Positions 29,903-38,854 are shown, counted from the first letter of the stretch. The stretch: DNA of 47,151 nt from an uncultured Alphaproteobacteria bacterium (GCA_937988775.1 CALKHP010000044.1:1-47151), one strand, 5' to 3'. Made by a program: numbers and translations. Notes: a model not told the origin generated them from the sequence alone.

Positions 29903-31201
29903 TCAGCCGGCCCTGTTGGTCCGGATCGCCACCGAACGGGCATGCGCGTGCAGGCCCTCGGCTTGCCCGAGCGCGATCGCCGCCGGCGCGAGCGCCTCGA
30001 GGCTCCGGGCCGAGCATTTCAGCAGCGAGGTGCGCTTGATAAAATCGCCGACGCCGAGCCCGGAGGCGAAGCGCGCGCTGCGCGCCGTCGGCAGCACATG
30101 GTTCGAGCCGCCGACATAATCACCGATCGCCTCCGGCGTGTGGCCGCCGAGGAAAATCGCGCCGGCATTGCTGATCAGGCCGGCAAGGCGCTCGGGGTCG
30201 GCGGTGACGATCTCGAGATGCTCGGCGGCGATGCGGTCGGCGAGCGCGGGCGCCTCGTCGAGCGCGCCGAGCACGATCACGGCGCCGAAATCGCGCCAGC
30301 TCGCGGCGGCGATATCGCGGCGCGGCAGGGTTTTCAGTTGCGCTTCGACGGCGGCCATCACCGCCTCGGCCAGGCCGGCATCGTCGGTCATCAGGATCGC
30401 CTGCGCGGCGGCGTCATGCTCGGCCTGCGCGAGAAGGTCGGCCGCGACCCAATCCGGATTGGCGTCTCGATCGGCGATGACCAGCACCTCGGACGGGCCG
30501 GCGATCATGTCGATGCCGACAGTGCCGAAGACCTGGCGCTTGGCCGCCGCCACATAGGCATTGCCGGGGCCGACGATCTTGGCGACCGGCGCGATGGTTT
30601 CGGTGCCGTGGGCGAGCGCCGCGATCGCCTGTGCGCCGCCGACGCGATAGACCTCGTCGACGCCGGCGATGCGGGCCGCCGCCAGCACCAGCGGCAGGAT
30701 GCGGCCATCAGGCGCCGGCACCGTCATGGCGAGGCGCTTGACGCCGGCGACCTTGGCCGGCACCGCGTTCATCAGCACGGAGGACGGGTAGCTCGCGCTG
30801 CCGCCAGGCACGTAAAGCCCGACCGATTCGATTGCCGTCCAGCGCCAGCCGAGTTCGACGCCGAGATCGTCGGTCCAGCGCTTGTCCTCAGGCATCTGGC
30901 GGGCGTGATAGGCCTCGATGCGCGCCTTGGCGAAGCGCAGCGCCGCCAGCGCATCGGCATCGCAGGCGGCGGCGGCCCCGTCGAGTTCCCGATCAGAAAC
31001 CCGGATGCCGAGCGCCGCCAGATCGACCCGGTCGAAGCGCTGCGAATAATCGATCAGCGCCGTGTCACCGCCGGCGCGCACCGCGCCGATGATGGCGCGC
31101 ACCGCCTGATCGACATCCTCCGAGACCTCGCGTTTCATGGCGAGCAGCGCGCGGAAGGCGGTCTGGAAGGCGGGGTCGGCAGTACGAAGCTGTAGGGGCA
31201 T
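29903..31201 (-). CDS. hisD: Histidinol dehydrogenase
   Basis: A 432-residue enzyme that catalyses the last two oxidation steps from histidinol to histidine using NAD and zinc. Recognisable segments are GWRWTAIESVGLYVPGGSASYPSSVLMNAVPAKVAGVKRL, EVYRVGGAQAIAALAHGTE, KIVGPGNAYVAAAKRQVFGTVGIDMIAGPSEVLVIAD, LAQAEHDAAAQAILMTDD and NHVLPTARSARFASGLGVGDFIKRTS, with the usual zinc- and substrate-binding Gln, His and Asp residues. Full length. It begins the operon with UPF0262 and the LMW phosphatase; the other his genes are elsewhere, as is common. Confidence 0.97.
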   Translation of the reverse strand: MPLQLRTADPAFQTAFRALLAMKREVSEDVDQAVRAIIGAVRAGGDTALIDYSQRFDRVDLAALGIRVSDRELDGAAAACDADALAALRFAKARIEAYHARQMPEDKRWTDDLGVELGWRWTAIESVGLYVPGGSASYPSSVLMNAVPAKVAGVKRLAMTVPAPDGRILPLVLAAARIAGVDEVYRVGGAQAIAALAHGTETIAPVAKIVGPGNAYVAAAKRQVFGTVGIDMIAGPSEVLVIADRDANPDWVAADLLAQAEHDAAAQAILMTDDAGLAEAVMAAVEAQLKTLPRRDIAAASWRDFGAVIVLGALDEAPALADRIAAEHLEIVTADPERLAGLISNAGAIFLGGHTPEAIGDYVGGSNHVLPTARSARFASGLGVGDFIKRTSLLKCSARSLEALAPAAIALGQAEGLHAHARSVAIRTNRAG

Positions 31202-31335
31202 GTCTCGCGCGAAGTTGTACCTAGGCAGAACGCCCGGTTCAGGAACCTGTTAACCGCCGCGTGCGTTCCTTGCAACGACCGCCGCCGCCAAGCCGACCCC
31301 GGCGTGGCCGGCGTCACGCGATCAGGAGATAACAC

Positions 31336-31623
31336 ATGCTGCAACGGGCTCCGCTCTTCATCATGGCGGCTGCAGTCTTCGGGTTTGCGCTGCCACAACC
31401 GGCCGCCGCACAATATTACAACGAACGGCCCTATTACCGGCAAGGGCCGCGCTACGACGATGGCGGCCCGCCTCCGGGCTATTATCGCCGTCACCGGGAA
31501 CGGCGCTACGGCGACGTGTGCGTGACCTCGCGCGGCAGTTGCGCCACCCAGCCCGGCCCGGTCGGCATCAGCTGCCGCTGCCATATTCCCGGCTTCGGCA
31601 AGAAGCGCGGCAGCATCGAATAG
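31336..31623 (+). CDS. Small secreted cysteine-containing protein
   Basis: A 95-residue protein with an AGGAGA ribosome site before the ATG. The signal peptide (APLFIMAAAVFGFALPQPAAAQ, cleavage near residue 25) is followed by a Tyr/Pro/Arg-rich part (YYNERPYYRQGPRYDDGGPPPGYYRR) and then a compact domain with four cysteines in CVTSRGSC and CRCHIPGFGKKRG. This cysteine arrangement suggests two disulfides. Similar short secreted proteins are found in Hyphomicrobiales, with no known role. It reads divergently from hisD and converges with murA. Confidence 0.75.
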   Translation: MLQRAPLFIMAAAVFGFALPQPAAAQYYNERPYYRQGPRYDDGGPPPGYYRRHRERRYGDVCVTSRGSCATQPGPVGISCRCHIPGFGKKRGSIE

Positions 31624-31639
31624 GGCCGCTGCAGGGAAA

Positions 31640-31705
31640 TGCCGCGCGACGCGGCAGCCCTCATCCTGCGAGGCGACGCCAAGCGCCGTCTCGCGGAATG
31701 AGGGC
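31640..31705. terminator. Tandem hairpins between the secreted protein and murA
   Basis: Hairpin 1: TGCCGCG-CGA-CGCGGCA (31640-31656). Hairpin 2: GCCCTCATCC...GGATGAGGGC-type stem (31657-31705) with a single bulge. No clear T tract follows, so a bidirectional terminator or a repeat element are both possible. Confidence 0.5.
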
Positions 31706-31727
31706 AGACCCCCTTTCAGGATAACGG

Positions 31728-33020
31728 TCAGCCGCTGATGCGCGTCACGTCGGCGCCGCAGCGGCCGAGTTTGGTTTCGAGCTGCTCGAAGCCGCGATCG
31801 AGGTGGTAGACGCGGTTGATCATGGTCTCGCCCTCGGCGGCGAGGCCGGCGATGACCAGCGAGACGGACGCCCTGAGATCGGTCGCCATGACCTGCGCGC
31901 CCTTGAGCCGCGCGACGCCCTCGACGGTGGCGATATCCCCCGACAGCCGGATCTGCGCGCCGAGGCGCGCCAGTTCCTGGACATGCATGAAGCGGTTCTC
32001 GAAAATCGTCTCGGCGATGCGCGAGGTGCCGTTGGCCTGCGTCATCAGCGCCATGAACTGCGCCTGCAAATCGGTCGGGAAGCCGGGGAACGGGTCGGTC
32101 GCGACATCGACCGCCTCCAACAGACTGCCATTGCGGCTGACGCGGATGCCCTCGTTGTTGCAGGCAATGGTGGCGCCGGCCTGCCCGATCATGTCGAGCG
32201 CCGCCTGGAGATGGTCGGCGCGCGCGCCTTCAAGCAGCACGTCGCCGCCGGTCATCGCCACCGCCATGGCGTAGGTGCCGGTCTCGATGCGGTCCGGCAG
32301 CACGGCATGCTGGGCGCCCGACAGGCGCGGCACGCCGTCAATCTCGAGCGTCGCCGTGCCGAGGCCGCGAATGCGCGCACCCATCTTGATCAGGCATTCG
32401 GCGAGATCGGTGACTTCCGGCTCGCGCGCGGCATTGTGCAAAACGGTAGTGCCGTTCGCCAGCACCGCCGCCATCAGCGCGGTGTGGGTGCCGCCGACCG
32501 TGACTTTCGGGAAGGCGATCTCGGCGCCCTTGAGCCCGCCGGCCGGCGCCTTGGCCACGGCGTAGCCGCCCTCGATCTCGATCGTGGCGCCGAGCCGCTC
32601 GAGCGCCATCAGCAGCAGGTCGACCGGGCGCGTGCCGATGGCGCAACCACCCGGCAGCGACACGCGCGCCTCGCCCATGCGGGCGAGCAGCGGCGCGATC
32701 ACCCAGAAGCTGGCGCGCATCGTCGAGACCAGTTCGTAGGGCGCGCAGGTATCGACGATCATCTCGGCGTCGAGCTTGAGCGTCTGGCCGATCTCGCCAT
32801 CCTGGCCGTTGCGCTTGCCGGCGACCGTGACGTCGACACCGTGATTGCCAAGGATGCGCGACAATTGCCGCACGTCCGAGAGCCGGGGCACATTGTCCAG
32901 CACCAGCTTCTCCTTGGTCAGGAGGCTGGCGATCATCAGCGGGAGCGCCGCGTTCTTGGCGCCGGAAATCGGGATCACCCCGTTCAGCCTGTTGCCGCCG
33001 ATGATGCGGATACGGTCCAT
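31728..33020 (-). CDS. murA: UDP-N-acetylglucosamine 1-carboxyvinyltransferase
   Basis: The first committed enzyme of peptidoglycan synthesis, 430 residues from the ATG at 33020 (MDRIRIIGGNRLNG); AAAAGGG lies seven bases upstream. Key segments are SGAKNAALPLMIASLL (Lys22), LPGGCAIGTRPVDL with the catalytic Cys126 (equivalent to E. coli Cys115, the fosfomycin target), VGGTHTALMAAVLA and TDPFPGFPTDLQAQ. The Cys suggests normal fosfomycin sensitivity of the enzyme. A longer in-frame start lies in the small upstream gene and is rejected. It follows a short basic protein gene on the same strand. Confidence 0.96.
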   Translation of the reverse strand: MDRIRIIGGNRLNGVIPISGAKNAALPLMIASLLTKEKLVLDNVPRLSDVRQLSRILGNHGVDVTVAGKRNGQDGEIGQTLKLDAEMIVDTCAPYELVSTMRASFWVIAPLLARMGEARVSLPGGCAIGTRPVDLLLMALERLGATIEIEGGYAVAKAPAGGLKGAEIAFPKVTVGGTHTALMAAVLANGTTVLHNAAREPEVTDLAECLIKMGARIRGLGTATLEIDGVPRLSGAQHAVLPDRIETGTYAMAVAMTGGDVLLEGARADHLQAALDMIGQAGATIACNNEGIRVSRNGSLLEAVDVATDPFPGFPTDLQAQFMALMTQANGTSRIAETIFENRFMHVQELARLGAQIRLSGDIATVEGVARLKGAQVMATDLRASVSLVIAGLAAEGETMINRVYHLDRGFEQLETKLGRCGADVTRISG

Positions 33021-33072
33021 TAACATGCCCTTTTTCGATGATTGGCGCCGGCTGGCAGGCGGCAGGATTGCG

Positions 33073-33285
33073 TCACTGTGATGGCGGCCGGCCATCGCCG
33101 GACTCAGAAGCTGTGGATGGCGCCTCGGCCTCTGCGACCTGGCGCGCGCGGGCCTGGCTCCGGCGGCGGCGCAGGTTGTCGCGCAAGGCGGCAGCAAGCC
33201 GCGCCTCGCGCCCCGTGACCGGCTGGCGTGGCGCCGCCTCAGGCGCACCGTCGCCGGTCGTGCCGCTGTCGCGCTTGTCCCGCAT
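33073..33285 (-). CDS. Short basic protein upstream of murA
   Basis: A 70-residue protein starting at an ATG with GAGGA upstream: MRDKRDSGTTG, then PRQPVTGREARLAAALRDNLRRRRSQARARQ. The segment REARLAAALRxNLRRRKxQARxR recurs, from memory, in short proteins just upstream of murA in Hyphomicrobiales. It is probably a nucleic-acid-binding or ribosome-associated peptide, but the function is unknown. It reads with murA and is 52 bases from it, and so is likely co-transcribed. Confidence 0.65.
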   Translation of the reverse strand: MRDKRDSGTTGDGAPEAAPRQPVTGREARLAAALRDNLRRRRSQARARQVAEAEAPSTASESGDGRPPSQ

Positions 33286-33431
33286 ATGTCCTCGATAGGG
33301 CTTTCCGCAGCTTAAGAAAAGCGCTCAAGCGCGGCGCGCGGTGCGTTTTGATGCCGAGCGATGCGCGATTGCATCGGCAATGGATCGGCGGCAAGAAGCG
33401 CTGGTGACAAGAAACCCTGGTCGGGAGAGGA

Positions 33432-35495
33432 ATGATGATGGACAGCGCAACCACCGAGGCCAGCACGCAGAACCCGCTGCTGCAAACGTGGCAGACGCCG
33501 TTCGGCATCGCACCCTTCGCCCTGATACGGCCGGAGCATTATCAGCCCGCCTTCGAGGCGGCGTTTGCCGCCCACCGCGCCGAAATCGCCGCGATCAGCG
33601 CCAACCCCGCCCCGGCCGACTTCGCCAATACCATCGCGGCGCTGGAAAAATCCGGCACGTTACTGCAACGCATCTCAAGCCTGTTCTTCAACCTGACCGG
33701 CGCCGACACCAATGTCGCGCTGCAACGGATCGAGCGCGAGATCGCGCCCGCCATGGCGCGCCATTACAGCGCCATCGCGCTCGATGCCGCCCTGTTCGCG
33801 CGCGTCGATACTGTATTCGCGCGCCGTGACGGCCTTGGGCTCGACGCGGAAAGCCTGCGCGTGCTGGAGCGCATCCACACCCGTTTCGTGCGCTCGGGCG
33901 CCAAGCTCACCGGTGACGATCGCGGCCGCCTCGCGGCGATCATCGAGCGGCTGGCGACGCTCGGTACGTTGTTCAGCCAGAATGTGCTGGCGGATGAAAA
34001 GGCCTTCATGCTGGTGCTGGAAACGCCAGCCGACCGCGCCGGCCTGCCGGATGTCCTGATCGCCGCCGCGGCGGAAGCCGCGACCGAGCGCGGGCTGGCG
34101 GGCAAGCATGTCATCACGCTGTCGCGCTCCTCGATCGTGCCGTTCCTCGAGTTTTCGAGCCGGCGGAGCTTGCGCGAACAGGCTTTCGCCGCCTGGACCA
34201 GCCGTGGCGAACATGACGGTGCGCATGACAACCGGCCGCTGATCGCGGAAATGCTGGCGCTGCGCACCGAGCGCGCGCGCCTGCTCGGCTTCGCGAGCTT
34301 CGCCGCCTTCAAGCTCGACGACACGATGGCCGGGACGCCGGACGCGGTGCGCGCGCTGCTCGACGAGGTCTGGCAGCCGGCGCGCCGCCAGGCGCTGGCC
34401 GAGCAGGAAGCGTTGCAGCAGCTTGCCGGCACGCTCGGCGACAACATCACCATCGCCGCGCATGACTGGCGCTATTACGCCGGCAAATTGCGCCAGCAAC
34501 GCCATGCCTATGACGAAAGCGAGCTCAAGCCGTATTTCCAGCTCGAGAAGATCATCGAGGCGGCGTTCTTCACCGCCACCCGCCTGTTCGGCGTCCATTT
34601 CACGCCGCGCCCCGATGTGCCGGTCTATCACGCCGATGTTCGCGCCTATGAGGTCAAGGATAGCGAGGGCCGGCCGGTCGGGCTGTTCCTGGGCGATTAT
34701 TTCGCGCGCCCCTCGAAGCGCAGCGGCGCCTGGATGAGTTCGTACCGCTCGCAGCAGAAACTCGCCGGCGACATTCGGCCGATCATCGTCAACGTGATGA
34801 ATTTCGCCAAGGGCCGGCCGGCGCTGCTCAGCTTCGACGATGCCTGCACCCTGTTCCACGAATTCGGCCACGCCCTGCACGGGCTGTTGTCGGATGTCAC
34901 CTACCCATCGCTTGCCGGCACCAATGTGGCGCGCGATTTCGTCGAGTTCCCCTCGCAGCTTTTCGAGCATTGGCTCGCCGAGCCGGAACTGTTGCGCCGT
35001 TTCGCGCTGCATCACGAGACCGGCGACCCCCTGCCCGAAGCCCTGCTCGAAAAACTGCTGGCGGCGCGCAATGCCGACCAGGGTTTTGCCACCGTCGAGT
35101 ATCTCGCCTCGGCCATCGTCGATCTCGATGTGCATGGCGAAGGCCGGGCAACCTCGGACGATATCGGCGCATGCGAGCGCGCCACGCTGGCGCGGATCGG
35201 CATGCCGGAGGCGATCACCATGCGGCACCGGCCGACGCATTTCACGCATGTGTTCAGCGGCGACGGCTATTCGGCCGGCTATTACAGCTATCTGTGGTCG
35301 GAGGTGCTCGATGCCGATGGCTACGACGCCTTCACTGAAGCCGGCGATCCGTTCGACGCGGCAACCGCGGCGCGCCTGAAAGCCCATATCTACGCCGCCG
35401 GCAACCGCGCCGATCCGGCGGCGGCCTATCTGGCGTTTCGCGGCCGCATGCCGAGCACGCGGCCGCTCCTGAAACAGCGCGGGCTGGCGGATTGA
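33432..35495 (+). CDS. dcp: M3-family oligopeptidase / peptidyl-dipeptidase
   Basis: A 687-residue zinc metallopeptidase of the thimet oligopeptidase family (Dcp/PrlC). The zinc motif HEFGH lies at residues 476-480 in LFHEFGHALHGLLSD, followed by the third-ligand helix region. It has no signal peptide, so it is cytoplasmic and degrades short peptides. Three consecutive ATGs at 33432, 33435 and 33438 follow GGGAGAGG; the third has the best spacing. Sequence such as QTPFGIAPFALIRPEHYQPAFEAAF and SSYRSQQKLAGDIRPIIVNVMNF is typical of Dcp-type members. Choosing Dcp over PrlC is moderate in certainty. Confidence 0.92.
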   Translation: MMMDSATTEASTQNPLLQTWQTPFGIAPFALIRPEHYQPAFEAAFAAHRAEIAAISANPAPADFANTIAALEKSGTLLQRISSLFFNLTGADTNVALQRIEREIAPAMARHYSAIALDAALFARVDTVFARRDGLGLDAESLRVLERIHTRFVRSGAKLTGDDRGRLAAIIERLATLGTLFSQNVLADEKAFMLVLETPADRAGLPDVLIAAAAEAATERGLAGKHVITLSRSSIVPFLEFSSRRSLREQAFAAWTSRGEHDGAHDNRPLIAEMLALRTERARLLGFASFAAFKLDDTMAGTPDAVRALLDEVWQPARRQALAEQEALQQLAGTLGDNITIAAHDWRYYAGKLRQQRHAYDESELKPYFQLEKIIEAAFFTATRLFGVHFTPRPDVPVYHADVRAYEVKDSEGRPVGLFLGDYFARPSKRSGAWMSSYRSQQKLAGDIRPIIVNVMNFAKGRPALLSFDDACTLFHEFGHALHGLLSDVTYPSLAGTNVARDFVEFPSQLFEHWLAEPELLRRFALHHETGDPLPEALLEKLLAARNADQGFATVEYLASAIVDLDVHGEGRATSDDIGACERATLARIGMPEAITMRHRPTHFTHVFSGDGYSAGYYSYLWSEVLDADGYDAFTEAGDPFDAATAARLKAHIYAAGNRADPAAAYLAFRGRMPSTRPLLKQRGLAD

Positions 35496-35523
35496 GGGCC
35501 CCCTCGAAAAACCCTTCGGCCCT
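35495..35523 (+). terminator. Weak terminator-like hairpin after the M3 peptidase
   Basis: AGGGCC (35495-35500) pairs with GGCCCT (35518-35523) around a 17-base loop and is followed by TTGTTGATTT. The short stem and long loop make this a low-confidence call. Confidence 0.3.
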
Positions 35524-35574
35524 TTGTTGATTTCGTGCGCCCGATCGTCTAACAGACGGCTTCCGCGTTGCGTC

Positions 35575-35649
35575 GCTGCCGTAGCTCAGTGGTAGAGCAC
35601 TTCATTGGTAATGAAGAGGTCGACAGTTCAATCCTGTCTGGCAGCACCA
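35575..35649 (+). tRNA. tRNA-Thr(GGT)
   Basis: The cloverleaf is complete: acceptor GCTGCCG / TGGCAGC, D arm with AGCTCAGTGGTAGAGC, anticodon loop TTGGTAA giving GGT, variable loop, T arm GACAG-TTCAATC-CTGTC, discriminator A and encoded CCA. It reads threonine ACC/ACT codons. No integrase lies beside it. Confidence 0.97.
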
Positions 35650-35839
35650 GCGGACCCTTCCGAAATTGCCGGTATCCCTGCCTCTTCAGGCCGGTTGCCG
35701 ATGCTGATGTTACGGCGCGCATAACAACAAGGCCGCCTGAGCGACGCGGGGGATGTGCGCGTTCGCGATGACATGTTGCGCTCGATCCCGCTCACGGCGA
35801 GCTTTCCTTTTGTCGTGCCGGGCGATCACGGGCTTGAAT

Positions 35840-36775
35840 TCACTCGTGCGGAACCGCTTCCTTGGGCGCAGGCCGATTGGCGACCGCCAATGCCAGCCCG
35901 GCCAGGATCAATACGACGCCAGCGCCAAACAGCAGCCCCAACTTGTCGCCAAACAGTGCAGCGGAAGCAGCAATCCCGAAAACAGGCTGGAGGTATTGAA
36001 CGCTCGCCGCGACACGCGCCGGAACCTTGCGCAGCAAATACAGCCATAGCAGCAGCCCCGCGACCGTCACCGCCGCGCCGAGATACACCGCGACCCACAT
36101 CGCTTGCGCGGTGATCTGGAAAGGCGTCCGCGCGATCTCCCAGACCGCGAAAGGCAACAGCGCGAGGAAGCCCAACAGCGTGCTCCAGGCCGCCACGGCC
36201 CTCGTGCCGAATTCCTCGGTGAGCTGCACGCTCCAGACGTAATAGAACGCAATCGCCAGCGCGGAGAGCAGCATCAGCACGACGCCGGCCAAGGTGGTCC
36301 TTGATCCTGTTGCATCGCCGCTGTTTTCCAAAGCGACCAACGCTATCCCGGCGAATGCTGCCAGCAGCCCCAGCCCTTGCAGGACGGATACCGGCTGCTT
36401 CAGACGCAATGCCGCAAAGACCACGACAAACACCGGGATCGTCGCCGAGATAATGGTTCCGGCCGAAGCTGATGTGCCTTCAACGCCGAATGCCTGCATG
36501 GCCTGCCCGAGGCTGATGCCCAGCACCCCAAGCGCTGCGATGCGGGGCAGCGCGCGCCTCGGCACCCGCAGCCGGTCGAAGGCAACGATCATGAGCAAGG
36601 GCGCCGCCACGAGGAACCGTAACGCGGTCAGCGTCAACGGTGGCATCGTGACAAGGCCGAGCTTCGTTGCCGGGATGGAAAGCCCCCATATCACGGCGAG
36701 CAGCAGCATCGCTGTCACGCTGCGCAGGGTGAGGTCACCGCCGGTGGCCGGCGCTCCCGCTTCAAGCACCCTCAT
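35840..36775 (-). CDS. EamA/DMT-family transporter
   Basis: A 311-residue inner-membrane protein with ten predicted TM helices in two EamA repeats (about 20-150 and 165-300): AMLLLAVIWGLSIPATKLGLVTMPPLTLTALRFLVAAPLL and the second repeat LAGVVLMLLSALAIAFYYVWSV. Such proteins export metabolites or amino-acid-like compounds; the substrate cannot be read from sequence. The start follows GGGGTGAG, which lies within a small hairpin (36795-36804 region, CCCCG...CGGGG), so translation may be structure-sensitive. A 190-base stretch between it and tRNA-Thr holds nothing recognisable. Confidence 0.88.
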   Translation of the reverse strand: MRVLEAGAPATGGDLTLRSVTAMLLLAVIWGLSIPATKLGLVTMPPLTLTALRFLVAAPLLMIVAFDRLRVPRRALPRIAALGVLGISLGQAMQAFGVEGTSASAGTIISATIPVFVVVFAALRLKQPVSVLQGLGLLAAFAGIALVALENSGDATGSRTTLAGVVLMLLSALAIAFYYVWSVQLTEEFGTRAVAAWSTLLGFLALLPFAVWEIARTPFQITAQAMWVAVYLGAAVTVAGLLLWLYLLRKVPARVAASVQYLQPVFGIAASAALFGDKLGLLFGAGVVLILAGLALAVANRPAPKEAVPHE

Positions 36776-36892
36776 GGCGACTCACCCCGGATTCGGGGGC
36801 TCAACTATTCCGACCAAATCCAGTTCAATACGCGAAAGCCCAATCTCTGCAACCGCCTGAGAGCGCTCGCAGCCACCTGCTCGGAAACCGCG

Positions 36893-37690
36893 CTATTCGC
36901 CCCGGAAGCGCGGCTTGCGCTTTTCCATGAAGGCGGTCTGGCCTTCCTGGTAGTCCTGGCTGGCAAAGCAGGCGGCGACGAGCGCATCGACGGCCGCCTT
37001 GTCGCGCCGGCTTTCGGGCTCGGCCAGTTCCACCAGCGCGCGTTTGACGGCGGCGAGCGTCAGCGGCGCATTGTCCTTGATCTGGCCGAGATAGGCGGCG
37101 GCCTCGGCCTCGAAGGCGGCCTGCGGCCACACGCGCTGGGCGAGCCCGTAGCGCAGCGCGCCCTCGGCATCGAGGATGCCGGCGCTGAGCAGGATGTCGG
37201 CTGTGGCAGCCATGCCGATTTTCGCGACCATCGATTCGACGCTGCGATAGCTGTAGCCGAGGCCGAGCCGGCCGGCCGGCACCCGGAACCTGGCATCGGC
37301 GCGCGCCAGCCGCACGTCGCAGGTCAGGGCCAGCGCGCAGCCGCCGCCGAAGCAGATGCCGCGGATCAGCGCCACGGTCGGCTTGGCGGCGCGCTGCAGC
37401 GCCTCCATGCCGTCCTCGACCGATTGATGATAGGCATCGATCGCGGCGGTGTCTTCCTGCTCGCCGAATTGCGAGATGTCGGCGCCGGCGCAGAAGGCGG
37501 CATCGCCCGCGCCGGTGACGGCGATGACGCGCACCGCCGGATCGGCGAGCGCGCGCGCGACCAGCGGCGGAATCTCGCGCCACATGCGATGCGTCATCGC
37601 GTTGCGGCGCGCGGCATGGTTGATGGTCAGCGTCGCCACGCCATCGGCCGCATCATAGGTGATCGAAGCGTCCTGGCTTCTATCCAGCAT
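36893..37690 (-). CDS. Enoyl-CoA hydratase/isomerase superfamily protein (atypical)
   Basis: A 265-residue crotonase-fold protein starting at ATG 37690 (AAGGGAG upstream); a GTG three codons earlier is the alternative. It has VATLTINHAARRNAMTHRM, GAGDAAFCAGADISQFGE (oxyanion hole with AGADI) and IRGICFGGGCALALTCDVRLARADARFRVPAGRLGLGYSYRSVESM. In true hydratases the catalytic glutamates occupy the fourth position of GGGCELA and the position after FGxP in FGxPE; here these are Ala in both (GGGCALA and FRVPAG). The CoA site looks intact, but hydration is doubtful. Members with such changes can be isomerases, dehydratases or hydrolases. Confidence 0.9.
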   Translation of the reverse strand: MLDRSQDASITYDAADGVATLTINHAARRNAMTHRMWREIPPLVARALADPAVRVIAVTGAGDAAFCAGADISQFGEQEDTAAIDAYHQSVEDGMEALQRAAKPTVALIRGICFGGGCALALTCDVRLARADARFRVPAGRLGLGYSYRSVESMVAKIGMAATADILLSAGILDAEGALRYGLAQRVWPQAAFEAEAAAYLGQIKDNAPLTLAAVKRALVELAEPESRRDKAAVDALVAACFASQDYQEGQTAFMEKRKPRFRGE

Positions 37691-37858
37691 CCGCGCCACT
37701 CCCTTCGCGCCAAACCGTGCTTGCGCCTAGCATGGACGGCGCCCTCGCGTCCACGCCGTCCTTTTCCGGGCATGGATGCTGAGCCGGCTTCGATGACCGG
37801 CATGCACCTTGCGAAATCCGGCTTCTCAAGCCGCCGGGTTTTGTGGCAGGCTGACCGC

Positions 37859-38854
37859 ATGTCGAAGATCAGCGTGGCAAATCTCAGCAAGACCTTCGGC
37901 GACCAGGCGGTGGTGAACGGCATCTCGTTCGATGTCGAGGAGGGCAGCCTCGCCGTGCTGCTCGGGCCGTCGGGTTGCGGGAAATCGACCACGCTGCGGC
38001 TGATCGCCGGGCTGGAGGAGCCGAGCGCCGGCAGCATCACCATTGCCGGGCGGGACGTCGCCGGCCTGGCACCCGCCGCACGCGGCCTCGCCATGGTGTT
38101 CCAGTCCTACGCGCTGTTCCCGCATCTCGATGTCGCGGAAAACATCGTCTTCGGCCTCAGGGTGCGCGGCGTCGGGCGGGCCGAACGCGGCGAGCGCCTG
38201 CGCAAGGTCGCCGATCTCGTCGGCCTGGGCCCCTATCTCGCCCGCAAGCCGGGCCAGCTTTCCGGCGGCCAGCGCCAGCGCGTGGCGCTCGCGCGCGCCA
38301 TCATCGCCGAGCAGCGCCTGTGCCTGATGGACGAGCCGCTGTCCAATCTCGACGCAAGGCTGCGCCATGAGATGCGCGTCGAGATCCGCGCGTTGCAGCA
38401 GCGCCTCGGCATGACCATGGTCTATGTCACGCATGACCAGACCGAGGCGATGACCATGGCCGACCGGGTCATCCTGCTGCGCGACGGCCGCATCGAGCAG
38501 AACGGCCGCCCCGACGAACTCTACGAGCGCCCGGCCTCGGTGTTCGCGGCGCGCTTCATCGGCGCGCCGCCGATGAACATCATCGATGCCGGTGCCGGCG
38601 ACGGGCTGATCGGCGTGCGCGCCGAGCATATCCGCATCCGCGGCGCCGGCGAGAGCGGCCACGCGGCACGGGTCGCGGCGATTGAATATCTTGGCGCCGA
38701 TACCATGGTGACGGCGCAGATGGGTGAAAACCGCGTCACCGCCCGCCTGCAAGGCCGTTTTGGCGCCGGCGACGGCGAGCCGGTCGTGCTCGATTGGGAG
38801 AAGGTCCACGAGCACCGTTTCGATGCGAAGACGGAGCAGCGCCTGGAGATCTGA
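37859..38854 (+). CDS. ugpC: ABC importer ATPase, UgpC/MalK type
   Basis: A 331-residue ATPase with Walker A GPSGCGKS (36-43), signature LSGGQRQRVALARA, Walker B LCLMDEPLSNLD, the switch His in VYVTHDQTEAMTMADR and a C-terminal TOBE-like domain (from about 235; GVRAEHIRIRG). The ATG at 37859 is chosen because the upstream in-frame extension (from 37424) lies in the crotonase gene region on the other strand. It is first in the order ATPase, binding protein, two permeases, phosphodiesterase, a ugp-like layout. The substrate is a glycerophosphate compound or a sugar; the symbol is by similarity of layout. Confidence 0.92.
   Translation: MSKISVANLSKTFGDQAVVNGISFDVEEGSLAVLLGPSGCGKSTTLRLIAGLEEPSAGSITIAGRDVAGLAPAARGLAMVFQSYALFPHLDVAENIVFGLRVRGVGRAERGERLRKVADLVGLGPYLARKPGQLSGGQRQRVALARAIIAEQRLCLMDEPLSNLDARLRHEMRVEIRALQQRLGMTMVYVTHDQTEAMTMADRVILLRDGRIEQNGRPDELYERPASVFAARFIGAPPMNIIDAGAGDGLIGVRAEHIRIRGAGESGHAARVAAIEYLGADTMVTAQMGENRVTARLQGRFGAGDGEPVVLDWEKVHEHRFDAKTEQRLEI

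Noticed and set aside
29522..31195. A 557-codon plus-strand frame opposite hisD and UPF0262
   Set aside because: It lies opposite two clear conserved genes and has no recognisable domain.
33675..35387. A 570-codon minus-strand frame opposite the M3 peptidase
   Set aside because: The peptidase gene is certain, and this frame has no known fold; shadow.
35575..36775. Possible second integrated island at tRNA-Thr
   Set aside because: The tRNA is intact and no integrase, direct repeat or phage gene lies next to it; the DMT transporter is an ordinary gene.
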